DNA from: Enterococcus gallinarum NBRC 100675
GTDB taxonomy: Bacteria; Bacillota; Bacilli; Lactobacillales; Enterococcaceae
Direction of reading: 5' to 3'
Length of the DNA: 64,000 nucleotides
Assembly: GCF_001544275.1 (NCBI RefSeq)
Contig: NZ_BCQE01000001.1
Span: 62,001-126,000 of the forward strand
Shown: piece by piece, positions 28,258 to 37,946 of the stretch
Numbering within the stretch: the first letter of the stretch is position 1
Layout of the letters: every line of letters begins with the position of its first letter
Notes under the pieces: model-generated
The model's input: the letters and a program-made list of their open reading frames with translations, nothing else
What the model was told of the DNA's origin: nothing
Databases searched by the model: none
Made by a program: the position numbers and the translations under genes

Positions 28258-28428
28258 TCAGCTTTCTCCTAAAATGTAGTCATATTTGAAATGAACGTTT
28301 TTCTCCTGCATTAATTCTTCTGGCAATTCTTCTTTTTCCGTACAGTTATATTCGTTTATTCGTGAATTCCAAAGTTTGCTTCCCCAAAGTGTCTAGTCTG
28401 CTAAATGCACTGCGGTGTCATTTTTCAT
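28258..28428 (-). pseudogene. small ORF interrupted by an in-frame TAG
   Basis: From ATG 28428 the frame reads MKNDTAVHLAD, then TAG at 28395-28393, then continues TLWGSKLWNSRINEYNC and EELPEELMQEKNVHF to TGA at 28258. The part after the stop has coding-like composition and ends just ahead of the 126-aa gene. There is no good ribosome site before the ATG. It may be a decayed short gene, a sequencing error, or chance. Confidence 0.3.
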
Positions 28429-29077
28429 TGTTCTTGTCTTTTTGCAACCTTCTCTCTCTATGAGAAGTTACGAGCAAGATAGCAAGACTCTTTGTCTTGC
28501 ACTGTTTTATTCATGCTGTCTAGCTTTTTCGACGACGTTTCTTTTGCATCTATCGAAAACAAAGGTCAAAAAACTGTAACCAACGCAGCTAATCAAAACA
28601 ACCCCATCCGAGCCTCAACGACAAAATTATTGCTCATGCTATCTGTCAAATATTGTTGCTATCAAAAAATGGCTTTTCTTTTAAGTAAAAACTAAACAAA
28701 AAGAACTAAAAATACTCAATATTATTATTGAATATTTTCAGCTCGTGTAACTGACAGAATAAAGGCTAAATTATTTTTTTTAGTCTAGTTATTTATTGTT
28801 TATCCAGAAAAAGAAAACATGTGTCAATTTCTTTACTACCATCGTAGTTCAATCTCACTTCTTCCTACCAATAAAAACAATCGTTACATCAAAACTTTTA
28901 TGAAAGCTATTTTTTTCAATACTTGCATGACCTTTTTGATAAACAGACTTATTTCTATTCGCCTATTCCTTATTGTCTGTCTCATAATAGGACAAAATTC
29001 ATTATTTATTTTTAGTCTGTTGTCGTATTACTATAGTATTTCTACGAGGAATAACAACCATGCCATCGTAGGTTCAA
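28429..29077. other. AT-rich gap without a supported gene
   Basis: I see no credible gene on either strand. It holds a perfect hairpin GCAAGAC/GTCTTGC (28482-28500) and an AATACTCAATAT/ATTGAATATT hairpin (28709-28737) that could act as a terminator. Composition is close to that of the 30-50 kb element, so this may be older acquired DNA. Confidence 0.5.
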
Positions 29078-29686
29078 TCACCGACTGCTTCTTTTCAATA
29101 AAAAATCTAATAAATAAGAATTGACCAAACTAAATAATAATCCGATCACTACTGATTTGAAGCCATACGTCAAAAAACCTAGTGCCAATACTATAAAGTT
29201 AATATACCGGATGCCCCGAGCAATACTAAAATCAGGACGCTTTTTGTTGATAGCCATGGCAATCACATCCATCCCAACAGTTGAAGCGTTAGCCGTGATG
29301 CAGCAATAGTACCCTACCGCTATGAACAAGCTCGCAAATAAGAAATCAAGCATCAGGTTTACTTGAAAATCAATCTTCATATAATAAAAAAGAGCAAAAA
29401 ATAAATTATAAAAAACACTGCTGATAATGGACTTGAAAAAATTGGCTTTTCCTAAAAATAGCCAACAAAAAACCAGCAGAAGGGTCGTAATACCAGATGT
29501 CAAATAAACGATCGGTACATTGGTCACCTTTTCTAAAATCATCGCCATACTAGTGACACCACCATTGATGATCCCATTAGGTTTCATCCATTTCGCATAA
29601 GCAAATCCCATCAAACTATTACCCACGATGATTTTCAGGACTGCCTTTGATTCTTCCAATACTTCATTCCTCGTTACTAGTTTCAT
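29078..29686 (-). CDS. YitT/YczE-like membrane protein without the soluble domain
   Basis: A 202-aa membrane protein with five TM helices. KIIVGNSLMGFAYAKWMKPNGIINGGVTSMAMILEKVTNVP matches the DUF161 repeat of YitT-type proteins, and TANASTVGMDVIAMAINKKRPDFSIARGIRYINFIVL the second half. Unlike the 294-aa paralog at 13351 it ends right after the last helix. I chose ATG 29686, with GGAGGATATAAA before it; the longer reading from 29749 lacks a ribosome site. Role unknown. Confidence 0.75.
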   Translation of the reverse strand: MKLVTRNEVLEESKAVLKIIVGNSLMGFAYAKWMKPNGIINGGVTSMAMILEKVTNVPIVYLTSGITTLLLVFCWLFLGKANFFKSIISSVFYNLFFALFYYMKIDFQVNLMLDFLFASLFIAVGYYCCITANASTVGMDVIAMAINKKRPDFSIARGIRYINFIVLALGFLTYGFKSVVIGLLFSLVNSYLLDFLLKRSSR

Positions 29687-29786
29687 TTTATATCCTCCCA
29701 GCTCTAATAGGAATCCGATTTCATTGTAGACTACTATACCATTAGTCAAGCGAATTTGGTATTTTGCTTAGTGGAAGAAACAAAAA

Positions 29787-29807
29787 AACCCACTCAGTGA
29801 GCGGGTT
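29787..29807 (-). terminator. original rplT-operon terminator, now stranded
   Basis: AACCCGCT/AGTGGGTT hairpin followed on the minus strand by seven T. It follows the rplT 3' fragment and is the ancestral end of infC-rpmI-rplT, now about 21 kb from its operon. Confidence 0.75.
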
Positions 29808-29831
29808 CAATCGTTGTAGAACAACGTGAGA

Positions 29832-30043
29832 TTATTTGTTTAAAGCGTCTTTTGCTTGGTCAGCTAATGCAGTAAATGCTGTTGCATCGTTTACAGCCAA
29901 GTCAGCTAACATTTTGCGGTTGATGTCGATTTCAGCTAATTTCAAGCCGTGCATCAATTTTGAGTAGCTTAAGCCATTCATACGAGCCGCTGCGTTGATA
30001 CGAGCAATCCACAATTTGCGGAAGTCACGTTTCTTTTGACGAC
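29832..30043 (-). pseudogene. rplT: 3' fragment of rplT left by element insertion
   Basis: The frame encodes the last ~70 residues of ribosomal protein L20 ([15 protein letters not shown]..., [10 protein letters not shown] at the end) and closely matches the intact gene at 50746-51108 up to the shared sequence CGTTTCTTTTGACGAC, after which homology stops abruptly. It has no start or promoter of its own. This is the original chromosomal tail of rplT displaced by integration. It differs from the tail now in use at about 10% of bases and in the final residues. Confidence 0.92.
30028..30043. repeat. attachment core, left end
   Basis: CGTTTCTTTTGACGAC, identical to 50945-50960. Homology to rplT continues to the left and stops exactly at its right edge. 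Confidence 0.88.
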
Positions 30044-30102
30044 AAGGCAGCTTATCAAAAAAAATTTAATTTTAATATCGTTACTCCATTCCACTTAATT
30101 TA

Positions 30103-30126
30103 GGGGTATTCAATGGGGTATTCAAT
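30103..30126. promoter_or_regulatory. integrase arm-type sites, tandem pair
   Basis: GGGGTATTCAAT occurs twice back to back, 60 bp inside the left end. The same sequence (GGGGTATTCAA) recurs in direct orientation at 50725-50735 near the right end and nowhere obvious in the flanks. This is how arm sites for the N-terminal domain of Tn916/lambda-type integrases are arranged. Confidence 0.6.
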
Positions 30127-30324
30127 CAAAAATAAACAGGCATAGGATAAAGTTGATTTTTATTAAAAAAATAAATAAAAAGAGATTAAATAACAAATAT
30201 ACTTAGTTTAATGAATGAAATGTCGTTTATTTTTAGGAATTAAATCTATCAATAAGATTGCTGAAGGATAATGCTTTTGCGTATATTCCACAGCACCTAA
30301 CTCAAATGATTCTTTTTAAGTTCA

Positions 30325-32730
30325 TTATTCAAACAATATTTCAGACAATCGGTTTGTTATCAAATCAATATCTATTTTTCCCACTTGTAAAAACTCTAGT
30401 TTATCTAATTTAATGTAAATTTCTTCAACAAATTCATTGACAGTCATATTTTTACTTCTTAATGTATAACTTACTTTTGACTTTATAGAAAATAATATTT
30501 CCTTATTCTCAAAAATTTTTTTATAGGTATCATCAATTAATTTCCATACAAAAAATTCAAGTATCCCATCAGACATGAAATAATACCTTTCTTTTTCGTC
30601 ATTACTAAACCTAATTGCATCAATAAATATTTCTTGATTAAAATTTTTTGTATGATACATCAGCAAGTATTCATAATACATTAACCCTACTACACCTAAC
30701 CCCTTAGAAAGTAACCACTTTCTAATAGTTACCCACTCAAATAAAGACACTATCTTATCTCTTAAGCCTTCATTAGTACTTAGTTCAGGCAAATCATCAA
30801 TCATTCTTAGATAACTGACAACCAATTCTTCAACAAGTCTTTGTTCTTTTTCATCTTCCTTATTATCAATCAAAATACTACTACTTTTACATTCATACTT
30901 TTCAACTAACATCTCTTGGACATATAACCATTTTAACATTGATATTCGACTAAAAGGAAATTGCTCAAAATAAGTCATACTTGTAATAATTTGATATCTA
31001 GTGTCAAATAATTCTCGTAACACCTTTAAAGTAATTCTATGACCGATATGAGTGTTTGACACCTTACTTGCAGCAGTCATATATAGCTTTTCTCTTTGTT
31101 CATTCTCATCAAAGAAATCAAAATATTTATCTAGCTGTTTACCAAAATAAAACGTAGTTTCATTCCAATTGTTCTTTCCATCTGGATATAATAATTGATA
31201 CAAAGAATATGCTACAGAATACTCTTTATCCATCGCTTTAATCATTTTTTTGATTTTTTCATTGTCAAAATGTTTTTTATCTAAGTCACCAAAATTACTT
31301 ATTAGATAATGAAACAAAACTGAAGAGTATAATTCATAGTTATCTGGGTCTATCGTTATCAATTCTATATTCTCTTGGTATCTATTTGTAGATATTACTC
31401 TCTCTTCTTTTTTTCTAAATTTAGGCAATTCAAATTGACCACTGTTTTTCCAGTACTCTTCAAAAATCTTTTCCCACTTATATTTCTCGATATTCGTATA
31501 AAAGTCAATTAAGATTTTCTTTTCATTACTTATATGCTCAAGTTGCATAGTTGTTCGTTTAACTTCATTACAAAGTTCATCCATACGATTGTCTAGAATA
31601 GCTTTTTCTATCAACTTATCAAATAAATATTCATGAGTATTTTCATTTTGTTCATACCACATTCTCTGCATGACATTTCTTTCTTCTATAAATTCAGGAT
31701 TTTCTTTTACTAGCTGACTAATAATAAACATATCATCATCAATTAACTCTTTAAAAGATGAAAATCTAATATCTTCCTGTATTCTAGTCAAAAATTCCCA
31801 CTTTTTATAAATAAACCGCTTATAATCATAGTATAAAAATTTATCATCAGTTCCATAAAACGTCTTTATCTTTCGTACTTTTTTAAATTCACCGAAAGGA
31901 TACATCATATTTTTATTTATTTCAGAAAAAATAGTTAGTATGAATTCGTCAACCTCCTCATCGTTGACTTTTTGAAGATTATTTGCTAATTTTCTAAAAA
32001 ATACTTCAATTTTTTCTGCATCAAATCCATATTTATACATCTTTTTAAAATACCTATAGTATTCATTTTCAATATACTTTTTTATATTCCTTTCAAGCCC
32101 CCAGTCACTTTCTCCCTTTATTAAAAATAAAATTAACAACATTTCTAAACTCATTCCTATTAGAAAAATATAGATACATAAAAGAATTACTAAGCTCGCC
32201 TGCCAAATGTAGAGTAAATCATTCTGAATTTCATCACTTGTATAAATTATAGGTACTGGAAGGATAACCAATATAAACAATGTAATTAAAAAGTATTTTG
32301 TTTGTGTAATTTGATACCAAATTGATGTGTCTGTTAAGTATTTCAATTTGTTTTTTCCTAACCACCTAGATTTCTCACTATCACCAATAACAAATTGTAA
32401 AAAACCAATATAAATCCCATAGATACTCAATATGCCAATTACAAAACCGTAAATTTCTATTAAGTTAAATTTAAAAGTAGTAGGTTCAAATAATCTAACT
32501 GATAGTCTCTTTTGAAATAAAAATAAACTGAAAAATAATATTAAAAGCAATACCTCTCCTAATAATGATAAATATCTTTTAGTAAAAAATATATCTATAA
32601 CTCCAGTTATTTTGGTTTGATACATTAGTTTTCTGATAATATTTTTTATTACATAAAATACTATTGGAATAAGAAATATTCCGATTAATAAATGTAGTCC
32701 AGAAATTTCTAAAGAATCTAATTTCCACAT
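30325..32730 (-). CDS. large multi-TM protein of unknown function, 801 aa
   Basis: I do not recognise a family. Residues 1 to about 205 hold five or six TM helices (GLHLLIGIFLIPIVFYVIK, YLSLLGEVLLLILFFSLFLF, LIEIYGFVIGILSIYGIYIGFL, YFLITLFILVILPVPIIY, LLYIWQASLVILLCIYIFLI). The remaining ~600 residues are soluble, rich in helix, Lys, Glu and aromatic residues, and have no Walker or nuclease motif that I can see. It has its own weak ribosome site (AGGA). Its place just inside the left att site, where islands carry cargo, and a membrane anchor plus large cytoplasmic region are compatible with an anti-phage protein, but this is inference. Confidence 0.75.
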   Translation of the reverse strand: MWKLDSLEISGLHLLIGIFLIPIVFYVIKNIIRKLMYQTKITGVIDIFFTKRYLSLLGEVLLLILFFSLFLFQKRLSVRLFEPTTFKFNLIEIYGFVIGILSIYGIYIGFLQFVIGDSEKSRWLGKNKLKYLTDTSIWYQITQTKYFLITLFILVILPVPIIYTSDEIQNDLLYIWQASLVILLCIYIFLIGMSLEMLLILFLIKGESDWGLERNIKKYIENEYYRYFKKMYKYGFDAEKIEVFFRKLANNLQKVNDEEVDEFILTIFSEINKNMMYPFGEFKKVRKIKTFYGTDDKFLYYDYKRFIYKKWEFLTRIQEDIRFSSFKELIDDDMFIISQLVKENPEFIEERNVMQRMWYEQNENTHEYLFDKLIEKAILDNRMDELCNEVKRTTMQLEHISNEKKILIDFYTNIEKYKWEKIFEEYWKNSGQFELPKFRKKEERVISTNRYQENIELITIDPDNYELYSSVLFHYLISNFGDLDKKHFDNEKIKKMIKAMDKEYSVAYSLYQLLYPDGKNNWNETTFYFGKQLDKYFDFFDENEQREKLYMTAASKVSNTHIGHRITLKVLRELFDTRYQIITSMTYFEQFPFSRISMLKWLYVQEMLVEKYECKSSSILIDNKEDEKEQRLVEELVVSYLRMIDDLPELSTNEGLRDKIVSLFEWVTIRKWLLSKGLGVVGLMYYEYLLMYHTKNFNQEIFIDAIRFSNDEKERYYFMSDGILEFFVWKLIDDTYKKIFENKEILFSIKSKVSYTLRSKNMTVNEFVEEIYIKLDKLEFLQVGKIDIDLITNRLSEILFE

Positions 32731-33420
32731 AATAACATTCCTAACTTCTCATTATTTAAGCATTCCGTAACTAAATCAAAAGTATTTAAATTTAAGGCTT
32801 CAATAAAACCTTACAAGATTTTTTAAGTCCTGAATTCTCTTGCTATAACAACAAAATAAACAGTATTCCCTGAAAAGCGGATAATCCTTTTCACAATAAT
32901 CAAATCATCTTGTTCAACCGACAATCATTTAGCATACTATTAAATTGTTCTCTTTTTTTGATAGTTGTAACAGATGCTCCTCTACTCATAAATACCAGTA
33001 AATTCCCATGCGAGATTTAACAATATCTTTTCTTTATACGATTGAATTTGTAATTCGAAACTACCCGATTAAGCTTAGGCATAAGCACTTGCTCAGCAAT
33101 ATGCCTCCCCTTTTCTTCTGGATATACGAATCAGAAATTTTCGCAGGAATAACTTCTACTTCACGTTTATCATTAAATGCATCTTGTAATTTCTTCTGTT
33201 GCTTAATTACTTTCTTCTCCTTTCCAGAATCATCCTTATCTATCAGCATCACACCTTAGAGTGAAAATCTACATTTTCATTATATTATGATAGCCTTTTA
33301 ATACCAAATTAAAATTAAAATTAAAATCAATTATTACTTATCAAAAGCATATGAAGAAAAATATTTGTCTCTATGTAAAGATAAATTTCATCTCAAAAAT
33401 ATTACCAGAAATCACGTTTA
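32731..33420. other. AT-rich gap with possible gene remnant
   Basis: No firm gene. On the minus strand 33061-33252 encodes 63 aa (IDKDDSGKEKKVIKQQKKLQD, then EVIPAKISDSYIQKKRGGI) whose charged, helical composition looks protein-like and may be a remnant of a larger gene. It lacks a good ribosome site. The rest is simple AT-rich sequence. Confidence 0.35.
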
Positions 33421-33568
33421 AAGTAACCTATATAAAAGTCAATAAAATCAATGGTTTTATACTTGTTAACAAATATACAATATTATTGTAGTACTAACGT
33501 TTTTTGGTATTTTTGAAAAAACACCTCTCAAATTCATCGAAGAAATTTTTATGGGGAATTAACCACTA
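33421..33568 (-). repeat. structured intergenic module, copy 3 (inverted)
   Basis: Minus-strand reading: TAGTGGTTAATTCCCCAT, then GAGAGGTGTTTTTT, AACGTTAGTACT, GTTAACAAGTA and TTGATTTTATTGACTTTT, in the same order and spacing as copies 1 (38195-38364) and 2 (39144-39316). It ends 136 bp ahead of the plus-strand gene at 33704 and points away from it. The small helix GTTAGT/GTTAAC replaces GTTGAT/GTCAAC of the other copies. Confidence 0.75.
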
Positions 33569-33703
33569 CTAAATAAATTTTTACTCACATATTTTCAAAT
33601 AGATATAGAATTTATAGTTAACACTCACTTTATTCACTAATTAGTTATGATAAAATAACTTTAACAATATATTTATTATTGTTTAAGAAAGGTGGTGCCT
33701 TAC

Positions 33704-34294
33704 ATGGAAGCATACAAGAAAATATTAAATCATATTGAAACAGAAGTGATTGACCTTTCTTATTCTATATCTTTTAAAGCAGAGCAAGAAAATGTTTACT
33801 CTCCAAGAATAGCTGACTTAATTCTTCGTTCTGGAAGCTTACTAGAATCAATTATCAAAGAAAAGTATGGTAAAACTGACATCAAATATGATGAAGATTG
33901 TATAATTGCAAAATTGGACTTAGAAAATAAAGTTGTTATAGTGACCTTTTTAGATTATGAATTTCCAAAAAAAATATTCACTCCCTTTAAAAAGAACCAA
34001 GAAAGATTAAATAAAACATTCACTAACAAACATGTTAAAGGAAACCGTCAATATTCATGGAATAACGCATATCAAAGCTTACGACACCAATTTTTACAGA
34101 TGATGTCAGAATATGGAAACTTAAAGTATCTATTTGAGATTTTGTCAGCAATAGCAGTTCTTTTGCCTGAAGGTTCTATTCTTTTTTCAAACGTTGAACA
34201 AAATAAAGATGGAACATATACAGGGTGGAATCATAACACTTCTAATGGTTTTGCTATACGAAAAAGCTTCAACACGAATGGAGAAATAAAATAG
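33704..34294 (+). CDS. HEPN-like helical protein
   Basis: A 196-aa protein, mostly helical. YSPRIADLILRSGSLLESIIKEKYG and YSWNNAYQSLRHQFLQMMSEYGNLKYLFEILSAIAVLLPEG follow the pattern of HEPN-like families (an early helix with an E-rich face, then an N-x-x-x-x-L-R-H motif in a late helix). HEPN proteins are often RNases in toxin or defence systems, but the usual R-x4-6-H is not exact here, so catalysis is uncertain. ATG at 33704 follows AAGAAAGGTGG; a GTG at 33692 overlaps that site. Alone in its direction with cargo genes on the other strand. Confidence 0.6.
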   Translation: MEAYKKILNHIETEVIDLSYSISFKAEQENVYSPRIADLILRSGSLLESIIKEKYGKTDIKYDEDCIIAKLDLENKVVIVTFLDYEFPKKIFTPFKKNQERLNKTFTNKHVKGNRQYSWNNAYQSLRHQFLQMMSEYGNLKYLFEILSAIAVLLPEGSILFSNVEQNKDGTYTGWNHNTSNGFAIRKSFNTNGEIK

Positions 34295-35521
34295 CAACAT
34301 TTTTAGCATCATCTACATCAGTTGATGATGTGGATACATTTAGGAATTGGTTCCAAATTAAAATTATTTCCAGCATTAACAAGGTTTAAAAAATCCTCGC
34401 TGAAATTATTACCTAACTAAATCCTATCTCCAATTACTCATTTTAAAGTAACTCTGTAAAATGTAAAATCAATTCTATACTGCTTAATTTGCGTTTTAAG
34501 ACGTTTTAAAGTTTTGTGCATAATTTATCGTAAAATATTTTAACAACTCACAGATGATTATACAGACCTCTTAAAATTTATTTTAAGTTATTTTATCCAT
34601 ATGAATATAAAATTCTACTGCTTTATATCATTAACGTTATATTCTCATTCTGAAGAGGCTCGTATAAAAAATTTAAATTGCTTTTCTTAAAAAGTATATT
34701 CGATATATCCATTTATTTATTGTTATATATTGAATTCTAGGCAGCAAATTTTAGCTATTTTACTGAACCTAAACAAATGCTATTAAGTAAGCAAGATTCA
34801 TCTTGCTAGTAAAAAAAACAAATGCCGATATATCAACATTTTATAGCTATTTTTATCACACAATCATCAAGTGTAAATAGGTTTTTGCGTATTTATATAT
34901 GTGAAAACAGATAGTTTACCCCTAGTTTTATTGACTTTTAAAAACCTAAACGTTTTGAAGAATAAGTATAATAAAATTTTTTACACGATTTTTAGAAAAA
35001 AAATTCAAATTTATCAGGAAAAAAGGGGCAAAATTAAGTGTAGCGTTTTATAACAATAGAATAGAATATATATATATCTATTATTATAAAACGTTTTGGT
35101 CAATAAAGGCTAGATTTTATGGGGACTTTCTTTATGTATCATATTAGTTTTCATGTAAATAATCTATTGACAATAAGTAATTATCTGATAATTACTATTT
35201 AAAATATAAAAAAACAGGTACGAATTCCTACCTGTTCATTAATACCTATTCTCTCCTAATATCATATTTATTATAAACATCAGCTCTAATTTTCTGAAAG
35301 TTATTTTGAATAATTCTATTCTTTTATTTCTCACTCTAGCAAGATTTCATCTAACCTTCTAGGCAGCAAATTTTAGCTATTTGACTAAAGTTAGAATTCC
35401 TATTTAATAAGCAAGTCTTTGACTTGCTACTACCTAAAAACAAGAAAACATCCTCTTTTTAAATTTCAATATTCCTTATATAAGTAAGCAAAGCATAGCT
35501 TTGCTAATACTCAATCAGTAT

Positions 35522-35627
35522 GTATGATTATAAAACCTACATGATATACACCATTAATATTGAATTGGAACTTTCATGGAGAAAACCCAGTTTTTCTGGT
35601 AAAACTTATTAGGTTTTATAATCATAC
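35522..35627. repeat. 17-bp inverted repeat with a third partial copy
   Basis: GTATGATTATAAAACCT (35522-35538) and its exact complement (35611-35627); GTATGATTATAAAA recurs at about 35663. Possible binding sites for the replication protein or its HTH partner. Confidence 0.6.
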
Positions 35628-35691
35628 CTCAAATAAGAATAAATAAATAATAGTTCTTTGAGGTATGATTATAAAAGTTATGATTTACCCC

Positions 35692-35738
35692 TAGTTTTAT
35701 TGAAAAAATCAAATGAAAGTTACAATTCAATAAAACTA
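35692..35738. repeat. 13-bp inverted repeat at the replication gene 3' end
   Basis: TAGTTTTATTGAA (35692-35704) and TTCAATAAAACTA (35726-35738). It lies 31 bp beyond the replication gene stop. There is no T run, so it is a structure or site rather than a classical terminator. Confidence 0.6.
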
Positions 35739-35769
35739 TGGTATAACTTATACAATCTCTTCAATAATA

Positions 35770-37701
35770 CTAATTCTTCACGTATATGATACTTCTACTC
35801 CTAATTTCATTAGATATTTTATAACTGTCTCGAATACTATTGGTTACTCTGATAAGCTCTAAATCATAGTCTTTACAGATATTTGCACGACATTGTTTTA
35901 CCAAATATTCAGCATCTTTCTTTGTCTTTTTCTTTAATAGATATTTATAAACATAAAAAATTATATCTCTTTCAGCAACATATCTTTGGGTTTCTATTTT
36001 TCTTAAAATGAATTTAGCTATTTTCAACTCATTTTCCTTTTTTGATTCTGATAATAGATTTTCATCTACTTTAATTTTTTTAGATACTACAGTTGTTTCT
36101 CTTTGCTTAAATACATTACTAGCAATATCTTTTCCCAGAATTCTAGCAATTCCTTCAAAATTCAAAGCACTCAATGTATAATTATTAGCATATAATTCTT
36201 TAGATATGTTCTCCGATTTTTCTATGTCAGCATTTTTAAACTCTATAAAATTTGTATGATGATATTTATTGCGAGTTATTTTTTCATAAGAATTTTCTGT
36301 GTATTTTTCAAATAATTCAGTAGGTATTTGTGATTCTTCTAGCTTTTCAATATTTTCTGTAATCGCCAGTTTGTTAATTACTCTTTGTATTCTTTTACTA
36401 TCATACCTTGTTCCCAGAACAATATTTATTTCTTTTGCAATATTTTCACTTGTTAGGCATAGTAAGTGTCGAACTTCTCCTGTTTTAAAATCTTCATACA
36501 TATATTCAGAAAGCATATCCAACAATGCGATAGATATATTCAAATCACTTCCTAGAAACTTTCTGAATTTAGGGTATTCAACAGCTAATTTTTCACTCTT
36601 CAGTACTTTTCTAAAGAATTGAATTTTATCGATTTGTTCTGCTGATTCAGAAGTTCTATCCAAACTACTTCCAGTTAAATATAGTAATAAATCGATGGAT
36701 TTACAACTTCCTTCATACCCTGTTAGATTTAACAGTTTAGAAATTACTCGCAAAATATCTAAATTGGCAAAAGAATCCTTATTAAACCGATGGTAAATTT
36801 GTGTGTCATCTTCCCATTGAATCACGCTCGCACTTGGATTTTCGTCTTTTTCTAAAATATCATGAAACGGTTCTGATTTAGGTAGTTCTAAAAACTCTCT
36901 CATATCAATTGTTTGCCGTAATATCACTCGTGCATTTGTGTAAGAAGGATATATTTTAGAAATTTCTGAATCGAATTTATCTAGGATAATAGCTCTTGCC
37001 TCATTAATTGATTCCTGTGTATTTTCTTTAATTAATTGCCAAACCAGCTTTCTATCTTGAATTTCATATTGTTCGTTAGAAATTTCTGATTTTACTATTT
37101 TGTTTGGCTGTTTTTTCATCGGCACAATATCACTTGTAAATTCTTTAACATTCAAAAGATTGGAAAAATTAATTTCTTCATACCCTCTATCACTTCCAAA
37201 AAATAGCCGATTGGGATTAGAACATTTCCTATCAGCTGATGGGAATAAACGAAACAATTTAGTATAAATATTACCAATTTCTAAATAGTCTATTACTGGC
37301 TTATTCAGCACAAAGACTACTCTAAATTTATCAACTATTGCTTCTTTATCAGAGAAGGTTCGATACATGAAACAAGCATTTTGTTTAATAAAGTCATGAT
37401 TTCTTACATAGTCATAAGTGGTCATACCGTATTTTTCTATATCTACTTTAGAATTATCAAAATCAAGCATAATCAGTTGTTGCTGTTTAAAATTAATCGA
37501 ATGAATGCGTTCAGAGAATTCTTCTGTTTCAAAATACGTTGCCAACATACTTGTTTTCCCTTTAACAGCAATACTTTCAGCAATATTTTCAATTTCTTTT
37601 TTCTTTATTTTTTTATATAAAGTATTTTGAATCAATCTAATTTCATCAGGATTAGGTTTACTTTTTCTTTGAATATCTTCCATACACAGCTCAATTTTCA
37701 T
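35770..37701 (-). CDS. replication protein with AEP-type primase domain
   Basis: A 643-aa protein. The N-terminal third has the archaeo-eukaryotic primase pattern seen in plasmid and island replication proteins: QQLIMLDFDNSK (residues about 75-86, metal-binding DxD-like), YRTFSDKEAIVDKFRVVFVL (113-132) and PSADRKCSNPNRLFFGS (154-170). Residues about 270-330 (EKDENPSASVIQW, IYHRFNKDSFANLDILRVI) resemble the CHC2 zinc-ribbon region of DnaG but without its cysteines. No helicase Walker motif. GGAGGAG precedes the ATG, 2 bp after the HTH gene stop, so the pair is an operon. Likely starts replication of the excised element. Confidence 0.7.
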   Translation of the reverse strand: MKIELCMEDIQRKSKPNPDEIRLIQNTLYKKIKKKEIENIAESIAVKGKTSMLATYFETEEFSERIHSINFKQQQLIMLDFDNSKVDIEKYGMTTYDYVRNHDFIKQNACFMYRTFSDKEAIVDKFRVVFVLNKPVIDYLEIGNIYTKLFRLFPSADRKCSNPNRLFFGSDRGYEEINFSNLLNVKEFTSDIVPMKKQPNKIVKSEISNEQYEIQDRKLVWQLIKENTQESINEARAIILDKFDSEISKIYPSYTNARVILRQTIDMREFLELPKSEPFHDILEKDENPSASVIQWEDDTQIYHRFNKDSFANLDILRVISKLLNLTGYEGSCKSIDLLLYLTGSSLDRTSESAEQIDKIQFFRKVLKSEKLAVEYPKFRKFLGSDLNISIALLDMLSEYMYEDFKTGEVRHLLCLTSENIAKEINIVLGTRYDSKRIQRVINKLAITENIEKLEESQIPTELFEKYTENSYEKITRNKYHHTNFIEFKNADIEKSENISKELYANNYTLSALNFEGIARILGKDIASNVFKQRETTVVSKKIKVDENLLSESKKENELKIAKFILRKIETQRYVAERDIIFYVYKYLLKKKTKKDAEYLVKQCRANICKDYDLELIRVTNSIRDSYKISNEIRSRSIIYVKN

Positions 37702-37703
37702 AC

Positions 37704-37946
37704 TTATAACTCCTCCTCGAATAATTTACCATATTTGAACTGTAATAGTTCCTCTAATCCACTTAATTTTTCTTCACTTATCGTTCGTTGTCCTTTTCTG
37801 AAATTATGTAAATTTTGATAGTGAATCCCAACAGCCTTAGCTACACTAGTCATCTTCACTCCATAATATCCTTCTAAAGTATCTAACCACTCTTTTACTT
37901 TTTCTTGTCTTTGAATAGTTTCTTCTGTGAATTTTTTATTGCTCAT
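37704..37946 (-). CDS. small HTH protein coupled to the replication gene
   Basis: An 80-aa protein with a helix-turn-helix in VKMTSVAKAVGIHYQNLHNFRKGQRTISEEKLSGLEELL (Cro/C1-like). ATG at 37946 has AAGGAGAAAATTAGC before it; an upstream in-frame ATG has no such site. It directly precedes the replication gene with a 2-bp gap and may be its repressor or an initiator partner. The 249-bp region upstream up to repeat module copy 1 is noncoding and probably holds its promoter. Confidence 0.75.
   Translation of the reverse strand: MSNKKFTEETIQRQEKVKEWLDTLEGYYGVKMTSVAKAVGIHYQNLHNFRKGQRTISEEKLSGLEELLQFKYGKLFEEEL

Larger units (their letters stand above)
34295..35769. other. 1.5-kb repeat-rich noncoding region, candidate replication origin
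   Basis: No gene seen. It holds: a 25-bp direct repeat (TCTAGGCAGCAAATTTTAGC...) at 34736-34760 and 35358-35382; three hairpins of one design, AGCAAGA/TCTTGCT (34790-34807), AGCAAGTC/GACTTGCT (35410-35428), AGCAAAGC/GCTTTGCT (35487-35505); a 20-bp direct repeat TTTACCCCTAGTTTTATTGA at 34915 and 35684; CGTTTTATAA...TTATAAAACG (about 35043-35095). It lies directly downstream of the replication gene. The density of repeats is what one expects of a plasmid origin or copy-control region. Confidence 0.55.

Noticed and set aside
28819-29124. 101-aa plus-strand ORF with hydrophobic stretches
   Set aside because: Its composition is that of translated AT-rich DNA, it overlaps the YitT-like gene end on the other strand and lacks a ribosome site.
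29832-30014. Separate 60-aa gene of L20 type
   Set aside because: It is the displaced 3' end of rplT without promoter or natural start; annotated as a pseudogene fragment.
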